From: Pseudomonas sp. FP198
GTDB taxonomy: Bacteria > Pseudomonadota > Gammaproteobacteria > Pseudomonadales > Pseudomonadaceae
Assembly (NCBI RefSeq): GCF_030687895.1
Contig: NZ_CP117452.1
Location: forward strand, 2,621,501-2,685,500
Direction of reading: 5' to 3'
DNA: 64,000 bases
The position numbers were made by a program, and so were the translations under genes. Below, one piece after another: positions 1 through 9,058 of this stretch (its first letter is position 1; the number at the start of each line of letters is the position of its first letter). Below the pieces are notes generated by a model. It saw nothing but the letters and a program-made list of their open reading frames with translations, was not told where the DNA came from and searched no databases.

Positions 1-383
1 CGCTCTACGTGGCCAGCAAACATGCGGTGGATGGCTATTCTCAAGCGCTGGATCACGAGTTGCGTACCCATGGCATCCGGGTGGTCGTCATCGAGCCCGG
101 CTATACGCGCACGGCATTCGAAAGCAACAGCCTGCAGGCTGACGCCAAGCTGGACGTGTATGAGGACATTCGGGTTAAGGTAACCAAGGTCGTCAACCAG
201 GCGATGGCGACCGCCGAGGGCCCCGACGTGGTGGCTGACGTGGTGCTCAAGGCGGCTCGCGCCGAGCGGCCGAAGCTGCGTTACACCGCCGGCAAGACAG
301 CCGCGCAGTTGCAGTTCATGCGTCGCTTCGCGCCGGCTGGCGTGCTGGACACGGGCATCCGCAAGGCCCTGCAGCTCGCGTGA
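1..383 (+). CDS. SDR family oxidoreductase, 3' part only
   Basis: This is the C-terminal part of a short-chain dehydrogenase/reductase; the N-terminal NAD(P)-binding half lies outside the window. The reading frame is already open at base 3. The catalytic YxxxK motif is visible at once: Tyr is encoded at 6-8 and Lys at 18-20 (LYVASK). After it come the helix and the EPG segment (VVIEPGYTRTAF) that follows the active site in classical SDRs. The substrate cannot be told. An AcuI/YhdH-type reductase follows on the same strand about 70 bp downstream and may share its transcript. Confidence 0.85.
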   Translation, partial: LYVASKHAVDGYSQALDHELRTHGIRVVVIEPGYTRTAFESNSLQADAKLDVYEDIRVKVTKVVNQAMATAEGPDVVADVVLKAARAERPKLRYTAGKTAAQLQFMRRFAPAGVLDTGIRKALQLA

Positions 384-455
384 ATTGCCAGCCGGGCCAG
401 GGCCCGCATTCGCTGCGTTGGCCGCGACCCGCTCAAAATGAAGAGGAAACCAACA

Positions 456-1442
<987 letters not shown>

Positions 1443-1479
1443 CAATAACGGCCGGCCCAGTCTCGCGGCAAGTCAGCCA

Positions 1480-1968
1480 TCAGACGAACCCGATCCAGCG
1501 GCCCAGGCAGATCACGCTCACCCACAGCGTCAACGAGCTGAAACCTGCGAGGCGCGCCGGGCCGGGGGGCGGCAGTGTCGTGTCCCATTCATCGATGCGG
1601 CGATAGGCGCCCAGGTGGAATATCCCCATATTGAGCCCCGCCAGCAGCAACACGCCCATCTTCCACCAGAACACGCTGTTCTGCGCATAGGTGGTCGCGT
1701 TGGAGACAAACATCAGCAGCCCGGTGATCAAGCAGGCGGCGAAGGCGACCCAGGTGTAGGGCAGCAATTCCTCGATAAGCCGTAGCGCGCTTCGACGATG
1801 GGAGGCAATGCCAAGCAGGCGCAAGTCGACAACGGCGATGGTTCCGAACACGAGGGCAATGCCGATCACGTGTACCGATTCCAGGGCGGGAAAAACGGAA
1901 GCCGACTCGCGGATCTGGGCGGCTAATGCGCTGGCCTCGAGGGGTTGCAGTAATGCTTGAAGATCCAT
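1480..1968 (-). CDS. DUF6644-type integral membrane protein (copy 1)
   Basis: This small membrane protein (162 residues) has about four predicted transmembrane helices and matches the DUF6644 type. A conserved signature near the first helix, HVIGIALVFG followed by DLRLLG, also occurs in the neighbouring gene at 2005-2478, so the two are probably paralogues from a tandem duplication. The conserved membrane histidine could be a haem or metal ligand, but this is inference. It is the last gene of a five-gene minus-strand operon, 36 bp after its paralogue. No biochemical role is known to me. Confidence 0.75.
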   Translation of the reverse strand: MDLQALLQPLEASALAAQIRESASVFPALESVHVIGIALVFGTIAVVDLRLLGIASHRRSALRLIEELLPYTWVAFAACLITGLLMFVSNATTYAQNSVFWWKMGVLLLAGLNMGIFHLGAYRRIDEWDTTLPPPGPARLAGFSSLTLWVSVICLGRWIGFV

Positions 1969-2004
1969 GACGAATACCTGAGAGCTTTCGTTGAAAACGC
2001 GGAA

Positions 2005-2478
2005 TCAGTAGGCGATCCAGCGACCGCAGATGATCACGACGCACCACAAAACAATGGAGAGCCAGGCCAGCGCCTTGACCGGACGCTTCTCGTCATCGCC
2101 ATCGGCGGGCCGCAGCAACGGACGCCGGATCGACCAGGCCAGCGTGAACACGCCAATGACCAGCAACATCTTCAGCCAGAACGTGGTGTTGACCAGCACG
2201 CGGTCCGGCTCGCCAATGATCATCACCAGCCCGGTGAGGAGCAGGATGCCGAGGGCGTTGCGCATCCACGGGTAATAACGCGCGATGACGCCACGCGAGG
2301 GTTCATCGGTGGCAAGCGCGCCGGCCAACCGAAGGTCGGAAATCACCGCGGCGCCGAAGATCACTGCGATGGCCAGGATATGGACGCTCTGTACCGTCGG
2401 CACGACCCAGGACATGTCCCTGATGGCGGTGCTCAATGGTGACGCGTAGATCCAGGCGATGATGAGTTCTGCTGACAT
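2005..2478 (-). CDS. DUF6644-type integral membrane protein (copy 2)
   Basis: This is the second DUF6644-like protein (157 residues from the ATG at 2478; an in-frame GTG at 2493 is possible). It has four hydrophobic segments and the shared signature HILAIAVIFG...DLRLAG, then a second helix pair ending in CGRWIAY, which parallels LGRWIGFV in copy 1. It lies 22 bp downstream of the exported hydrolase gene and upstream of copy 1, so the pair is probably co-expressed and may form a heteromeric membrane unit. Function unknown. Confidence 0.75.
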   Translation of the reverse strand: MSAELIIAWIYASPLSTAIRDMSWVVPTVQSVHILAIAVIFGAAVISDLRLAGALATDEPSRGVIARYYPWMRNALGILLLTGLVMIIGEPDRVLVNTTFWLKMLLVIGVFTLAWSIRRPLLRPADGDDEKRPVKALAWLSIVLWCVVIICGRWIAY

Positions 2479-2500
2479 CTGCTGTGCTTCCACAATGGAT

Positions 2501-4018
2501 TTAGAAGTCTTCCGGCCTTGCGATCGGACGCAGGCCCGGCGCGTCTTCCGGAAGGAGATAGCGTTGCTTGACCGATACGCTCTTGGCGTCTTCGAAAGCT
2601 TGCTCGTATTGGCTGAAGTTTGCGTAGCGCTGGCGAAGCATTTCCCTGGAGTAGGGCACCTTGGTGTCGTAGATCAGCCCGCAGCCGGTTTCCTGTTCAG
2701 TCAGGTAGGTCGCGCTGGGCACCTGGACCCACGGCGGGCGTACACCGCCTTGCAGGTTGTGGGTGGCGGGATCGCGGGCGGCGGATTTGCCCTCGCGGAC
2801 GACGCGCGCAGCCTTGGGCATGGGTTTGCGCTCGCGGACCCATTTGTCCAGGCCATCGAGGAGCGCCGAGACGACCAGCTCCGCGGGTTCGTCGTACAGC
2901 GTCCGGCACTGTGGGTCGTCACCCTTGCCGATATCGGCCGCGACCCGTTCGGTATGCTCCGTACCGAGGTCAGCCAGCCGTAGATGTGGCATACCGGTCA
3001 CTTCGTAATAGCGAACCTGTGGGCTGTCAGTATCCGCTGGCAGATCGATGCCTTCGAGAATGTCGTGCATCAGCTCGGACTGGCTGTAGACGGTCACGAA
3101 CGGTACGCCCTCGGGCATCCGGCTTGGCATCCGGATGACCTCGCCGCCGACCTCGCCATAGGCCATGCGTCCCGTCATGTAGCCATCGATCAGCGGCCGT
3201 GCGTCGGGCATGCGCCATTGCTGATGCCGGCCCTGGTCGAGATAGTCCATCCAGACCTGCGCTGTCACTGCCCAGCTGTTGACATAGATGCGCTGCACAT
3301 CGAAGCCAGCCAAGGGGCTCTGTGGTCCATCGGTCTTCAACAGCAACGCCAGTTGCGCCGCGATGCCCTGGGATTGTGGAATGAAGGGGTCGGGGCCTTC
3401 GCCACGAGTGAAGCGCTGGGGATCGTAGTAGGCACCCAGTGGGGCGTAGCGTGAGTAGTCGAAACGACGCATGAATTCGAGGTTCACGATCCGTCCGTAC
3501 TGGGCGATCTGCTCGGCTTCGGCCGCCGCGGTCTCCGAGATGAACTTGGGATCGACCGCCGGCTTGTTCATGTTCAGCGTGTACCCGACGTAAGCGTAAC
3601 CTCGACGCAGCAAGTAGTTGCGAGTCAGGATCCATCCGGCGCCGCGTTCGCCAAACCAGCTGAACGGCTCGATCACCACCGTGCCATTGAAGCGTGCGGG
3701 ATCTGCCGGTCTGCGTACCAGCAGGCGTGTGGTGTAAGGCGCCTCCAGCAGCGTTTCGCCCGCAGCGGTAATGGCCGGGGCGACGCCTTGCAGGTAAAAC
3801 TCTTCCTCGATGTAGTCGTATTTCTCCAGGTCGCTGTGTTCGGTGCCCGGGTACTTCGCCGACGACAACGGTGGCTTGCCGGAGGGCGGCACCGCGATGG
3901 CGGTGGGCATGCGTGGCACCTCGGCGAACGCGTCGAACATGAGGATCAGCGAGAGCAGGGCGCCGGGCAGCGTTGGCCGAAGGAGGCTGATGGCTATCGA
4001 TCGTTTCAATCCGGTCAT
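2501..4018 (-). CDS. Exported alpha/beta hydrolase domain protein (Abhydrolase_10-like)
   Basis: The product is a protein of about 505 residues with an N-terminal signal peptide (KRS, a hydrophobic core, then AFA before EVPRM), so it is expected in the periplasm or outer envelope. The body resembles the large alpha/beta hydrolases of the Abhydrolase_10 type (NGTVVIEPFSWF, YVGYTLNMNKP, FMRRFDYSRYAPLGAYYDPQRF). The nucleophile elbow is unusual: YVNSWAVTAQ keeps a serine but lacks the normal GxSxG glycines. The ATG at 4018 is chosen because the upstream candidate is only TTG. It sits between the unknown exported protein and the DUF6644 pair in one operon. Substrate unknown. Confidence 0.75.
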   Translation of the reverse strand: MTGLKRSIAISLLRPTLPGALLSLILMFDAFAEVPRMPTAIAVPPSGKPPLSSAKYPGTEHSDLEKYDYIEEEFYLQGVAPAITAAGETLLEAPYTTRLLVRRPADPARFNGTVVIEPFSWFGERGAGWILTRNYLLRRGYAYVGYTLNMNKPAVDPKFISETAAAEAEQIAQYGRIVNLEFMRRFDYSRYAPLGAYYDPQRFTRGEGPDPFIPQSQGIAAQLALLLKTDGPQSPLAGFDVQRIYVNSWAVTAQVWMDYLDQGRHQQWRMPDARPLIDGYMTGRMAYGEVGGEVIRMPSRMPEGVPFVTVYSQSELMHDILEGIDLPADTDSPQVRYYEVTGMPHLRLADLGTEHTERVAADIGKGDDPQCRTLYDEPAELVVSALLDGLDKWVRERKPMPKAARVVREGKSAARDPATHNLQGGVRPPWVQVPSATYLTEQETGCGLIYDTKVPYSREMLRQRYANFSQYEQAFEDAKSVSVKQRYLLPEDAPGLRPIARPEDF

Positions 4019-4043
4019 CTCCAAAATATTCGTCGACAGGGCT

Positions 4044-4811
4044 TTACTCGCGGCTGAGGGACGCCTTGCCCTCGCTGTCGATCACGATCTGGTTGTTCTC
4101 GCAGACGTACTCCTGGATGGCGTAGTTGGAGCGCTTGTAGTCGAAGGTGAAGTGATACGGGGTCTTGAGCACTTGCGGATCTTCGATCACGACCTGGTTC
4201 TCCAACTGATCCGGCCCGCGTAGCCGGATGCGTTCGGTGATCTTCATCTCTTCGCTGTGGGGAACGTCGTAGAAGGTCACGTCCGTGCGCACACGTTGTG
4301 TTTCCACCACCAGCGTGTCGCCTTCCCAATGGCCGCGCGAATGGCCTTGGTAGGCAGGTGTCAGTTTCTCTTTCGCCGGCATTGCTTCGTTCAGGGGAAT
4401 CCGCCGCACCTGCTGGAGGTATTCCCCAAGGACAATCACTTGCTTGTCGTCGTGAATGATCTGGATCGGGAAGAGCGCCGCCATCAACGTCGGCATTCCT
4501 TCGGGCAGGCAGCGAGAGCTGGTCGTCGCGATGGGCGTCCCGGCTTCGTTCGCGGCGGCCTGCTGTTTTTTTAGCGCGGCGTATGCGCTGGCATAGGGTT
4601 GCTTCAGATCCATCGGCCCGCCCGGGTGCACCGGGTCGTCCGGGTTTTCACCGAACCAGTCGTCCGGAGTTCTTTCCCAGGTGCCGCTGATGCCCACGCT
4701 GTGTTTGTCGTTCGGGGAAGAGGACGGCGTGGCGCGGCATATCCCGCTACCCGTCGCGAGGGCGATGCCCAGGAAGATCATCGCCGCGTTCAAGGTTCGT
4801 GTCGGTTTCAT
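4044..4811 (-). CDS. Exported protein of unknown function
   Basis: The predicted protein has 255 residues and a signal peptide (KPTRT, hydrophobic stretch, then GICRATP). The mature part has a beta-rich look, with motifs GTWERTPDDWFG, IIHDDKQVIVLGEY and GHWEGDTLVVET. The HWEGDTLVVET phrase recurs in uncharacterised exported proteins that often accompany DUF6152 genes, which agrees with this location. A GGAGA ribosome site precedes the ATG at 4811. It is the second gene of the operon, 54 bp after DUF6152 and 25 bp before the hydrolase. I do not recognise a characterised homologue. Confidence 0.7.
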   Translation of the reverse strand: MKPTRTLNAAMIFLGIALATGSGICRATPSSSPNDKHSVGISGTWERTPDDWFGENPDDPVHPGGPMDLKQPYASAYAALKKQQAAANEAGTPIATTSSRCLPEGMPTLMAALFPIQIIHDDKQVIVLGEYLQQVRRIPLNEAMPAKEKLTPAYQGHSRGHWEGDTLVVETQRVRTDVTFYDVPHSEEMKITERIRLRGPDQLENQVVIEDPQVLKTPYHFTFDYKRSNYAIQEYVCENNQIVIDSEGKASLSRE

Positions 4812-4865
4812 TGAAAGGTCTCCACGCTGCTGGACGGTTCAGTTCGGTGGTCAGCCTTGCTTCTT

Positions 4866-5249
4866 CTATCCGCCGCCAGAGAGCACGACTTCACCGATCC
4901 TGATTTCCAGCAGCAACCCGCCCGGGTCACCGTTTTTCAGCGGTTTGAAGGTCACCTCGGCGCTCTCGCCGGCCTTGATCGAGTCGGCGCTCCAGCCGGC
5001 GCGCTGCAAAGCGTTGACGCTGCCGGTCTCGATCTTGAATCGCTGGGGCGGCGGGCCGGGCGTATCGAGGTAAATCGTGACGTGCGGATTGGTCCAGGCG
5101 AAGCGCTCGACGACGCCCTTGACCGTGACCGTCCTGGTCTGGTCGAAAAGCGCAAATGAATGGTGGGCGGTAACTACCGATGGCAGGGCACTGCAGGCGA
5201 CGACGGCCAGCAGGCAAAGCCCCTGACGTAGCAGCGGTAATGGGGACAT
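4866..5249 (-). CDS. DUF6152 family exported protein
   Basis: The protein has 127 residues and is of the DUF6152 type: signal peptide, then AHHSFALFD, a VKGVVERFAWTNPHVTIYLD strand pair and a C-terminal LLLEI segment. The predicted signal peptidase site (VTA before HHSF) would leave two histidines at the mature N terminus. An upstream extension of the frame exists, but ATG 5249 places the signal peptide correctly. It is the first gene of the minus-strand operon and is divergent from the channel gene at 5487. Biochemical function is not established. Confidence 0.8.
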   Translation of the reverse strand: MSPLPLLRQGLCLLAVVACSALPSVVTAHHSFALFDQTRTVTVKGVVERFAWTNPHVTIYLDTPGPPPQRFKIETGSVNALQRAGWSADSIKAGESAEVTFKPLKNGDPGGLLLEIRIGEVVLSGGG

Positions 5250-5486
5250 GACGGGTTCCTCGTTCTTATGCGTTCTTATGGCCCCAGCATAGGGGCGGCG
5301 CATGTCGAGGCCGTAGCCCAAAACGGCAACCGATAAGGTCATCGGAAATATTTTGCGGCAGCGAGAAATTGCGCCACGGGAATGGGCGGCCAGCCCTTTG
5401 CACATGCTGATTTGGGCTACCGCATGGGCAGCCCGAATCGGAACACTCATGACTCGCCTCATAAATATAAGAACAGGAGAGACGTC
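5250..5486. promoter_or_regulatory. Divergent promoter region with repeated GTAGCCC motif
   Basis: This region lies between the DUF6152 operon and the channel gene. It carries three copies of a motif close to GTAGCCCRAAWCGGMA: 5313-5330 forward, about 5406-5423 on the reverse strand, and 5428-5446 forward. The same motif occurs at 10494-10511 in front of the aminotransferase and AraC-regulator genes. A perfect 10-bp direct repeat (CGTTCTTATG twice) is at 5261-5280, just upstream of DUF6152. An AGGAG ribosome site for the channel gene is at 5475-5479. Confidence 0.55.
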
Positions 5487-6824
5487 ATGCGCACCCCCCC
5501 TTATGCCCTGTCAATTTCACTGCTCGCAGTCTGTACATTGGAGCCGCAGGCACAGGCCTATGAGTTCTACAGCGAGGACGATGGTGCAACCGTGCTGAAC
5601 GCCGATCTCTGGGCGGGGTTCGGCTGGTTCGGCAGTGAGAAGAATTATCTTGCCAACCCGCAGGAGGAACCCGGCAGCATGCGGTGGCAGGAAGGCTTCG
5701 CCAAGTACGGTGTAAACGGCACGACCAACAAGCTCGGTGTCGGCTCGGTCTACGGTGGGTTCAGCCTGATCAGCACAGGGTCCTGGGGCGATGGCGACGC
5801 CGGAAGCCTCACGGTCGGTGATGAAAGAAGAACCGCCGTGGAGGACGCCTACCTGGGCTGGAAATCAGGTGACCTTATCCCGGCGCTAGGGACTGACGGC
5901 GTTGATTTCTCCTTCGGCCGACAAATCGTCACGGTGGATGGATTCCTGATCACCGACGACGGCTTTGCGCCCGGCAAGGCCTTCAGCCCCATCGCCGGCG
6001 TCGCGGATGGCCGGTTCGATCGGGGCGGTGCCTTCTACCTTGGCCCACGACTGGCGTTCGGCAACACCGCGGTCCTGAAACTGGGCGGAACGCAGGGGCT
6101 CCACGGCAGCCTGATATGGCTGAAATCGGACAACCCCGGGCAGTCGGAGACCGAAGTGGCGGCTGCGACCCTCGACTACACGACGCCCATCGGCTCGATC
6201 GGTTCGACGTATGTACACGGCCTCGATGTCAACGAGCGATACGCCTTTGCCGATCGACTTGAACGCAAGGGTATGGACATCTACAGCATCCGTGGCCAGG
6301 GCAATGCGGGCATCGTGAATGCCGACTTCGCCTTCGAAGTGGCGCGCCAGGAAAAACGTTCCGGGTCGCAGCGGGCGATGTTCTTCGATGCGGGCTACAC
6401 CTTCACCGAGGCTCGATGGCAACCGGCGGTGAGCTATCGGTATTCACGCTATTCGCAAGGTTGGGACTTTCTCTTCCAGGGCGGTTTTCGCAAACGCTAC
6501 CAGGGTGAGGTCGCGGCGAATTATGCCGCCTCGGTGACCTCGAACATGCAGATCAACGACGTGCTGCTCTCGGTCCAGCCGACTGACAGGCTGACTCTCA
6601 ACGCCATGTACTTTCACTACGACCAGCTCTCCGACCGCGACGCGCAGGATTTCAGCGCGCGGGAGGTCGACCTGTACCTGGATTGGAGTGTGACCGACAA
6701 CGTCACGCTTTCGCCGCTGGTGGGTTTCTACAAACCGAGGAAGTGGCTGGGCGACGGCGGTCTGCAAAGCGGCAGCGCCTCGACCAACACGTATCTGCAG
6801 TTCATCGTGTGGGTGACGTTCTGA
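5487..6824 (+). CDS. Outer-membrane channel/porin-like protein
   Basis: The protein (445 residues from ATG 5487, AGGAG at 5475-5479) has a signal peptide ending in AQAYEF. The mature part is beta-strand-rich throughout, with alternating aromatic strands and a terminal strand ending in VTF, typical of outer-membrane barrels. It looks like the alginate-export/poorly specific porin type (FGRQIVTVDGFLI, VSYRYSRYSQGWDFLF, VGFYKPRKW). It probably imports or exports the unknown substrate handled by the divergent DUF6152-hydrolase operon. The barrel assignment is strong; specificity is unknown. Confidence 0.75.
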   Translation: MRTPPYALSISLLAVCTLEPQAQAYEFYSEDDGATVLNADLWAGFGWFGSEKNYLANPQEEPGSMRWQEGFAKYGVNGTTNKLGVGSVYGGFSLISTGSWGDGDAGSLTVGDERRTAVEDAYLGWKSGDLIPALGTDGVDFSFGRQIVTVDGFLITDDGFAPGKAFSPIAGVADGRFDRGGAFYLGPRLAFGNTAVLKLGGTQGLHGSLIWLKSDNPGQSETEVAAATLDYTTPIGSIGSTYVHGLDVNERYAFADRLERKGMDIYSIRGQGNAGIVNADFAFEVARQEKRSGSQRAMFFDAGYTFTEARWQPAVSYRYSRYSQGWDFLFQGGFRKRYQGEVAANYAASVTSNMQINDVLLSVQPTDRLTLNAMYFHYDQLSDRDAQDFSAREVDLYLDWSVTDNVTLSPLVGFYKPRKWLGDGGLQSGSASTNTYLQFIVWVTF

Positions 6825-6860
6825 GTCGCCGTTCGCGGCATCCGTTGCGGGTAGCTTGAT

Positions 6861-6891
6861 CCGGATGCGCCACTCACCGTGGCGCATCCGG
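6861..6891. terminator. Strong intergenic hairpin between convergent genes
   Basis: A perfect 13-bp stem (CCGGATGCGCCAC / GTGGCGCATCCGG) with a 5-nt loop lies between the channel gene and the convergent cytochrome b561 gene. There is no U-tract on either side, so it is either a factor-dependent or imperfect terminator, or a structural element protecting the 3' ends. Confidence 0.45.
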
Positions 6892-6917
6892 TGGGAGAAG
6901 TGATCAGGCCGAGGCCG

Positions 6918-7481
6918 TCAGAGCATGCGGCGCAGCACGTCGCGTCGGGGATCGCGGTCGAGGAACCGGTGCTTGAGCGCGCCGGCGACATGCACCAGGA
7001 TCAGGCCGAGCAGCGTGTAGGCGAGCACCTTGTGCAGCCATTGGAAGACGACGAACCAATCGTCATTTTTTCCAAGCAGCTCCGGAAGGTTAACGCCAAA
7101 GAAGAACACCCCGTCGCTCATCGTGTAGGTGCTCGACATCGAATAGCCCATCAACGGCACGATCACCAGCAGCGCATACAAGGTACGGTGCGCAAGCCTT
7201 GACGATATCCGTTCATAGCGCGCCAATGATTCCGGCGGCTGCGGCAGCCTGGGGGTTCGCACGCGCAAGACGATCTGGACCAGCACCAGCAAGAATGCCA
7301 ACACCCCGAACGATTTGTGCCACGGATAATAAAGCTCGTACTTGCTCGCCACTTCGTCATCCAGCCCGGTCATGTGCCAGCCTGCCCAGAGCAGGCCAGC
7401 GATGAGCACGGCGCGCACCCAATGCAGGAGTCGCAGGGACGTCGGATACCGATCAACAGCTGTTTGATTTGCCGGATTCAT
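6918..7481 (-). CDS. Cytochrome b561-type membrane protein
   Basis: This four-helix dihaem membrane cytochrome (187 residues) belongs to the bacterial b561 family. It would pass electrons between the quinone pool and a periplasmic or membrane partner. Histidines typical of haem ligation are visible in RLLHWVRAV, YYPWHKSFG, AHRTLYALL and FQWLHKVLAYTLLGLILVH. ATG 7481 (MNPANQ) gives the family length; the longer frame upstream is not needed. It lies 91 bp downstream of the aldehyde dehydrogenase gene on the same strand and may be the third gene of that operon, as an electron outlet. Confidence 0.85.
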   Translation of the reverse strand: MNPANQTAVDRYPTSLRLLHWVRAVLIAGLLWAGWHMTGLDDEVASKYELYYPWHKSFGVLAFLLVLVQIVLRVRTPRLPQPPESLARYERISSRLAHRTLYALLVIVPLMGYSMSSTYTMSDGVFFFGVNLPELLGKNDDWFVVFQWLHKVLAYTLLGLILVHVAGALKHRFLDRDPRRDVLRRML

Positions 7482-7572
7482 CGCGGTCTCTCCATCGGTA
7501 ACAAAAATGCACCTGAGCGACCCACGGCTAATCAGCGCATCGAGGGTCGCTCGGTCAGTGCAGGGATGGCTG

Positions 7573-9027
7573 TCAGGTGGGCAGCAATAAGGTGATGACT
7601 TTCTCTTCGGTGTAGGCCAACGCGCCGGCGAATCCGCCTTCACGGCCAATGCCGCTGGCTTTCACCCCGCCCCAAGGCAGATTGGCATCCAGCGGGCTCC
7701 AGCAGTTGACACCCACAGCACCGGCCTTCACCGCGCCAGCCACGCGATGCGCTTTTGCCAGGTCGTGGGTCCAGACCGTCGCCGCGAGGCCGTAAGCAGA
7801 ATCGTTGGCCAAGGCAAGCGCCTCATCTTCGCTGTCGAAAGTGATCACGGTGCCGACCGGGCCGAAGATCTCGTCCCGGGCGATCGCCATGTCATTGCGT
7901 GCATTGGCAAAGATGGTCGGCTGGACAAACCAGCCCCTTTCGGGCGTCGATACGCCGCCAGCCAACAGCGTGGCACCTTGCTCGATGCCCAGTTGGATGT
8001 ACCGGTTGACGCGCTCGAACTGGGCTTTTTTGGCCACGGGGCCCATCTGTATGCCAGCTTGCCGAGGATCGCCGACCTTGACCGCTCGTGCCGCATCGGC
8101 AAGCGCCACGGCGAAGCGCTCGGCGATGCCGCGCTGGACCAGGATGCGCGAGCCGGCCGCGCAGATCTGTCCCTGGTTGACGAACAGGCCGAGCGAGCAG
8201 CCGTGCAGCGCATCGTCGAAGGGGGCGTCGTCGAAGACAATCTGCGGACTCTTGCCGCCCAGCTCCAGGGCGACGCGCTTGAACAGCACACCGGCGGTGC
8301 GCTGGATTTCGCGACCCGCTTCGGGGCTGCCGGTGAAGCTGATCTTGGCAACGTGGGGGTGTTCGCACAGGGCACGGCCGACTTCATCGCCGTAACCGGT
8401 GACCACGTTGATCACCCCGTCGGGGAAGCCCGCTTCCTGGGCCAGCGCCGCCAGGTGCAGGGCCGATTGCGGGGTTTCTTCCGAAGGCTTGATGACCACC
8501 GTGCAGCCTGCCGCGAGTAACGCGGCGAGCTTCCAGACGGTGATCATCAACGGCGAGTTCCAAGGGACGATGGCGCCGACCACGCCCACCGGTTCGCGCA
8601 CCGTATACGACAGGGTCCTGGTGCCGAAATAGCCGCCGGAGGGGATGGTCCGGCCCTCCAGCTGATTGGCCCAGCCGGCGGCGGCGCGCAGGTTCGCAAC
8701 GGCGTTGGGGATGTCCATCCGGCGCGGTTCGAGGGGGGAGCGGCCGATGGCATTGGCGTCGAGGTCGGCGAGCTGTTCGGTGTCGCGCTCGACCAGGTCA
8801 GCCAGTTTCGACAGCAGTCGCGCGCGCTGGGCGCCGTCAAGCCGGCTCCAGGCGCCACGCTCAAGCTGGTCGAGTGCAGCGTTCACCGCACGGTCGACGT
8901 CTTCGGCGGTGCCACGCGCGGAGCTGCCGTAGGCCTGTTCCGTCACTGGGTCGACGAGGGGGATGCGGCGGCCGTCTGAGGCTTCGAAGGCCGCGCCTTC
9001 GATGAAGTGCTTGAAGTGCTGGGTCAT
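7573..9027 (-). CDS. NAD(P)-dependent aldehyde dehydrogenase
   Basis: This is a complete ALDH-superfamily enzyme (484 residues). The catalytic Cys is residue 289 in NQGQICAAGSR, the general-base Glu is in ALELGGKSP, and the cofactor fold includes VPWNSPLM, KPSEETP and FTGSPEAG. Resemblance is to the broad-specificity amino-aldehyde and betaine-aldehyde dehydrogenases. ATG 9027 is used. It starts 31 bp after the aminotransferase gene on the same strand, so the pair likely converts a terminal amine to an aldehyde and then to an acid; the amine itself cannot be told. Confidence 0.9.
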   Translation of the reverse strand: MTQHFKHFIEGAAFEASDGRRIPLVDPVTEQAYGSSARGTAEDVDRAVNAALDQLERGAWSRLDGAQRARLLSKLADLVERDTEQLADLDANAIGRSPLEPRRMDIPNAVANLRAAAGWANQLEGRTIPSGGYFGTRTLSYTVREPVGVVGAIVPWNSPLMITVWKLAALLAAGCTVVIKPSEETPQSALHLAALAQEAGFPDGVINVVTGYGDEVGRALCEHPHVAKISFTGSPEAGREIQRTAGVLFKRVALELGGKSPQIVFDDAPFDDALHGCSLGLFVNQGQICAAGSRILVQRGIAERFAVALADAARAVKVGDPRQAGIQMGPVAKKAQFERVNRYIQLGIEQGATLLAGGVSTPERGWFVQPTIFANARNDMAIARDEIFGPVGTVITFDSEDEALALANDSAYGLAATVWTHDLAKAHRVAGAVKAGAVGVNCWSPLDANLPWGGVKASGIGREGGFAGALAYTEEKVITLLLPT

Positions 9028-9058
9028 TTTGCAGTCCGTAATAAATTGAAGTGGACGG

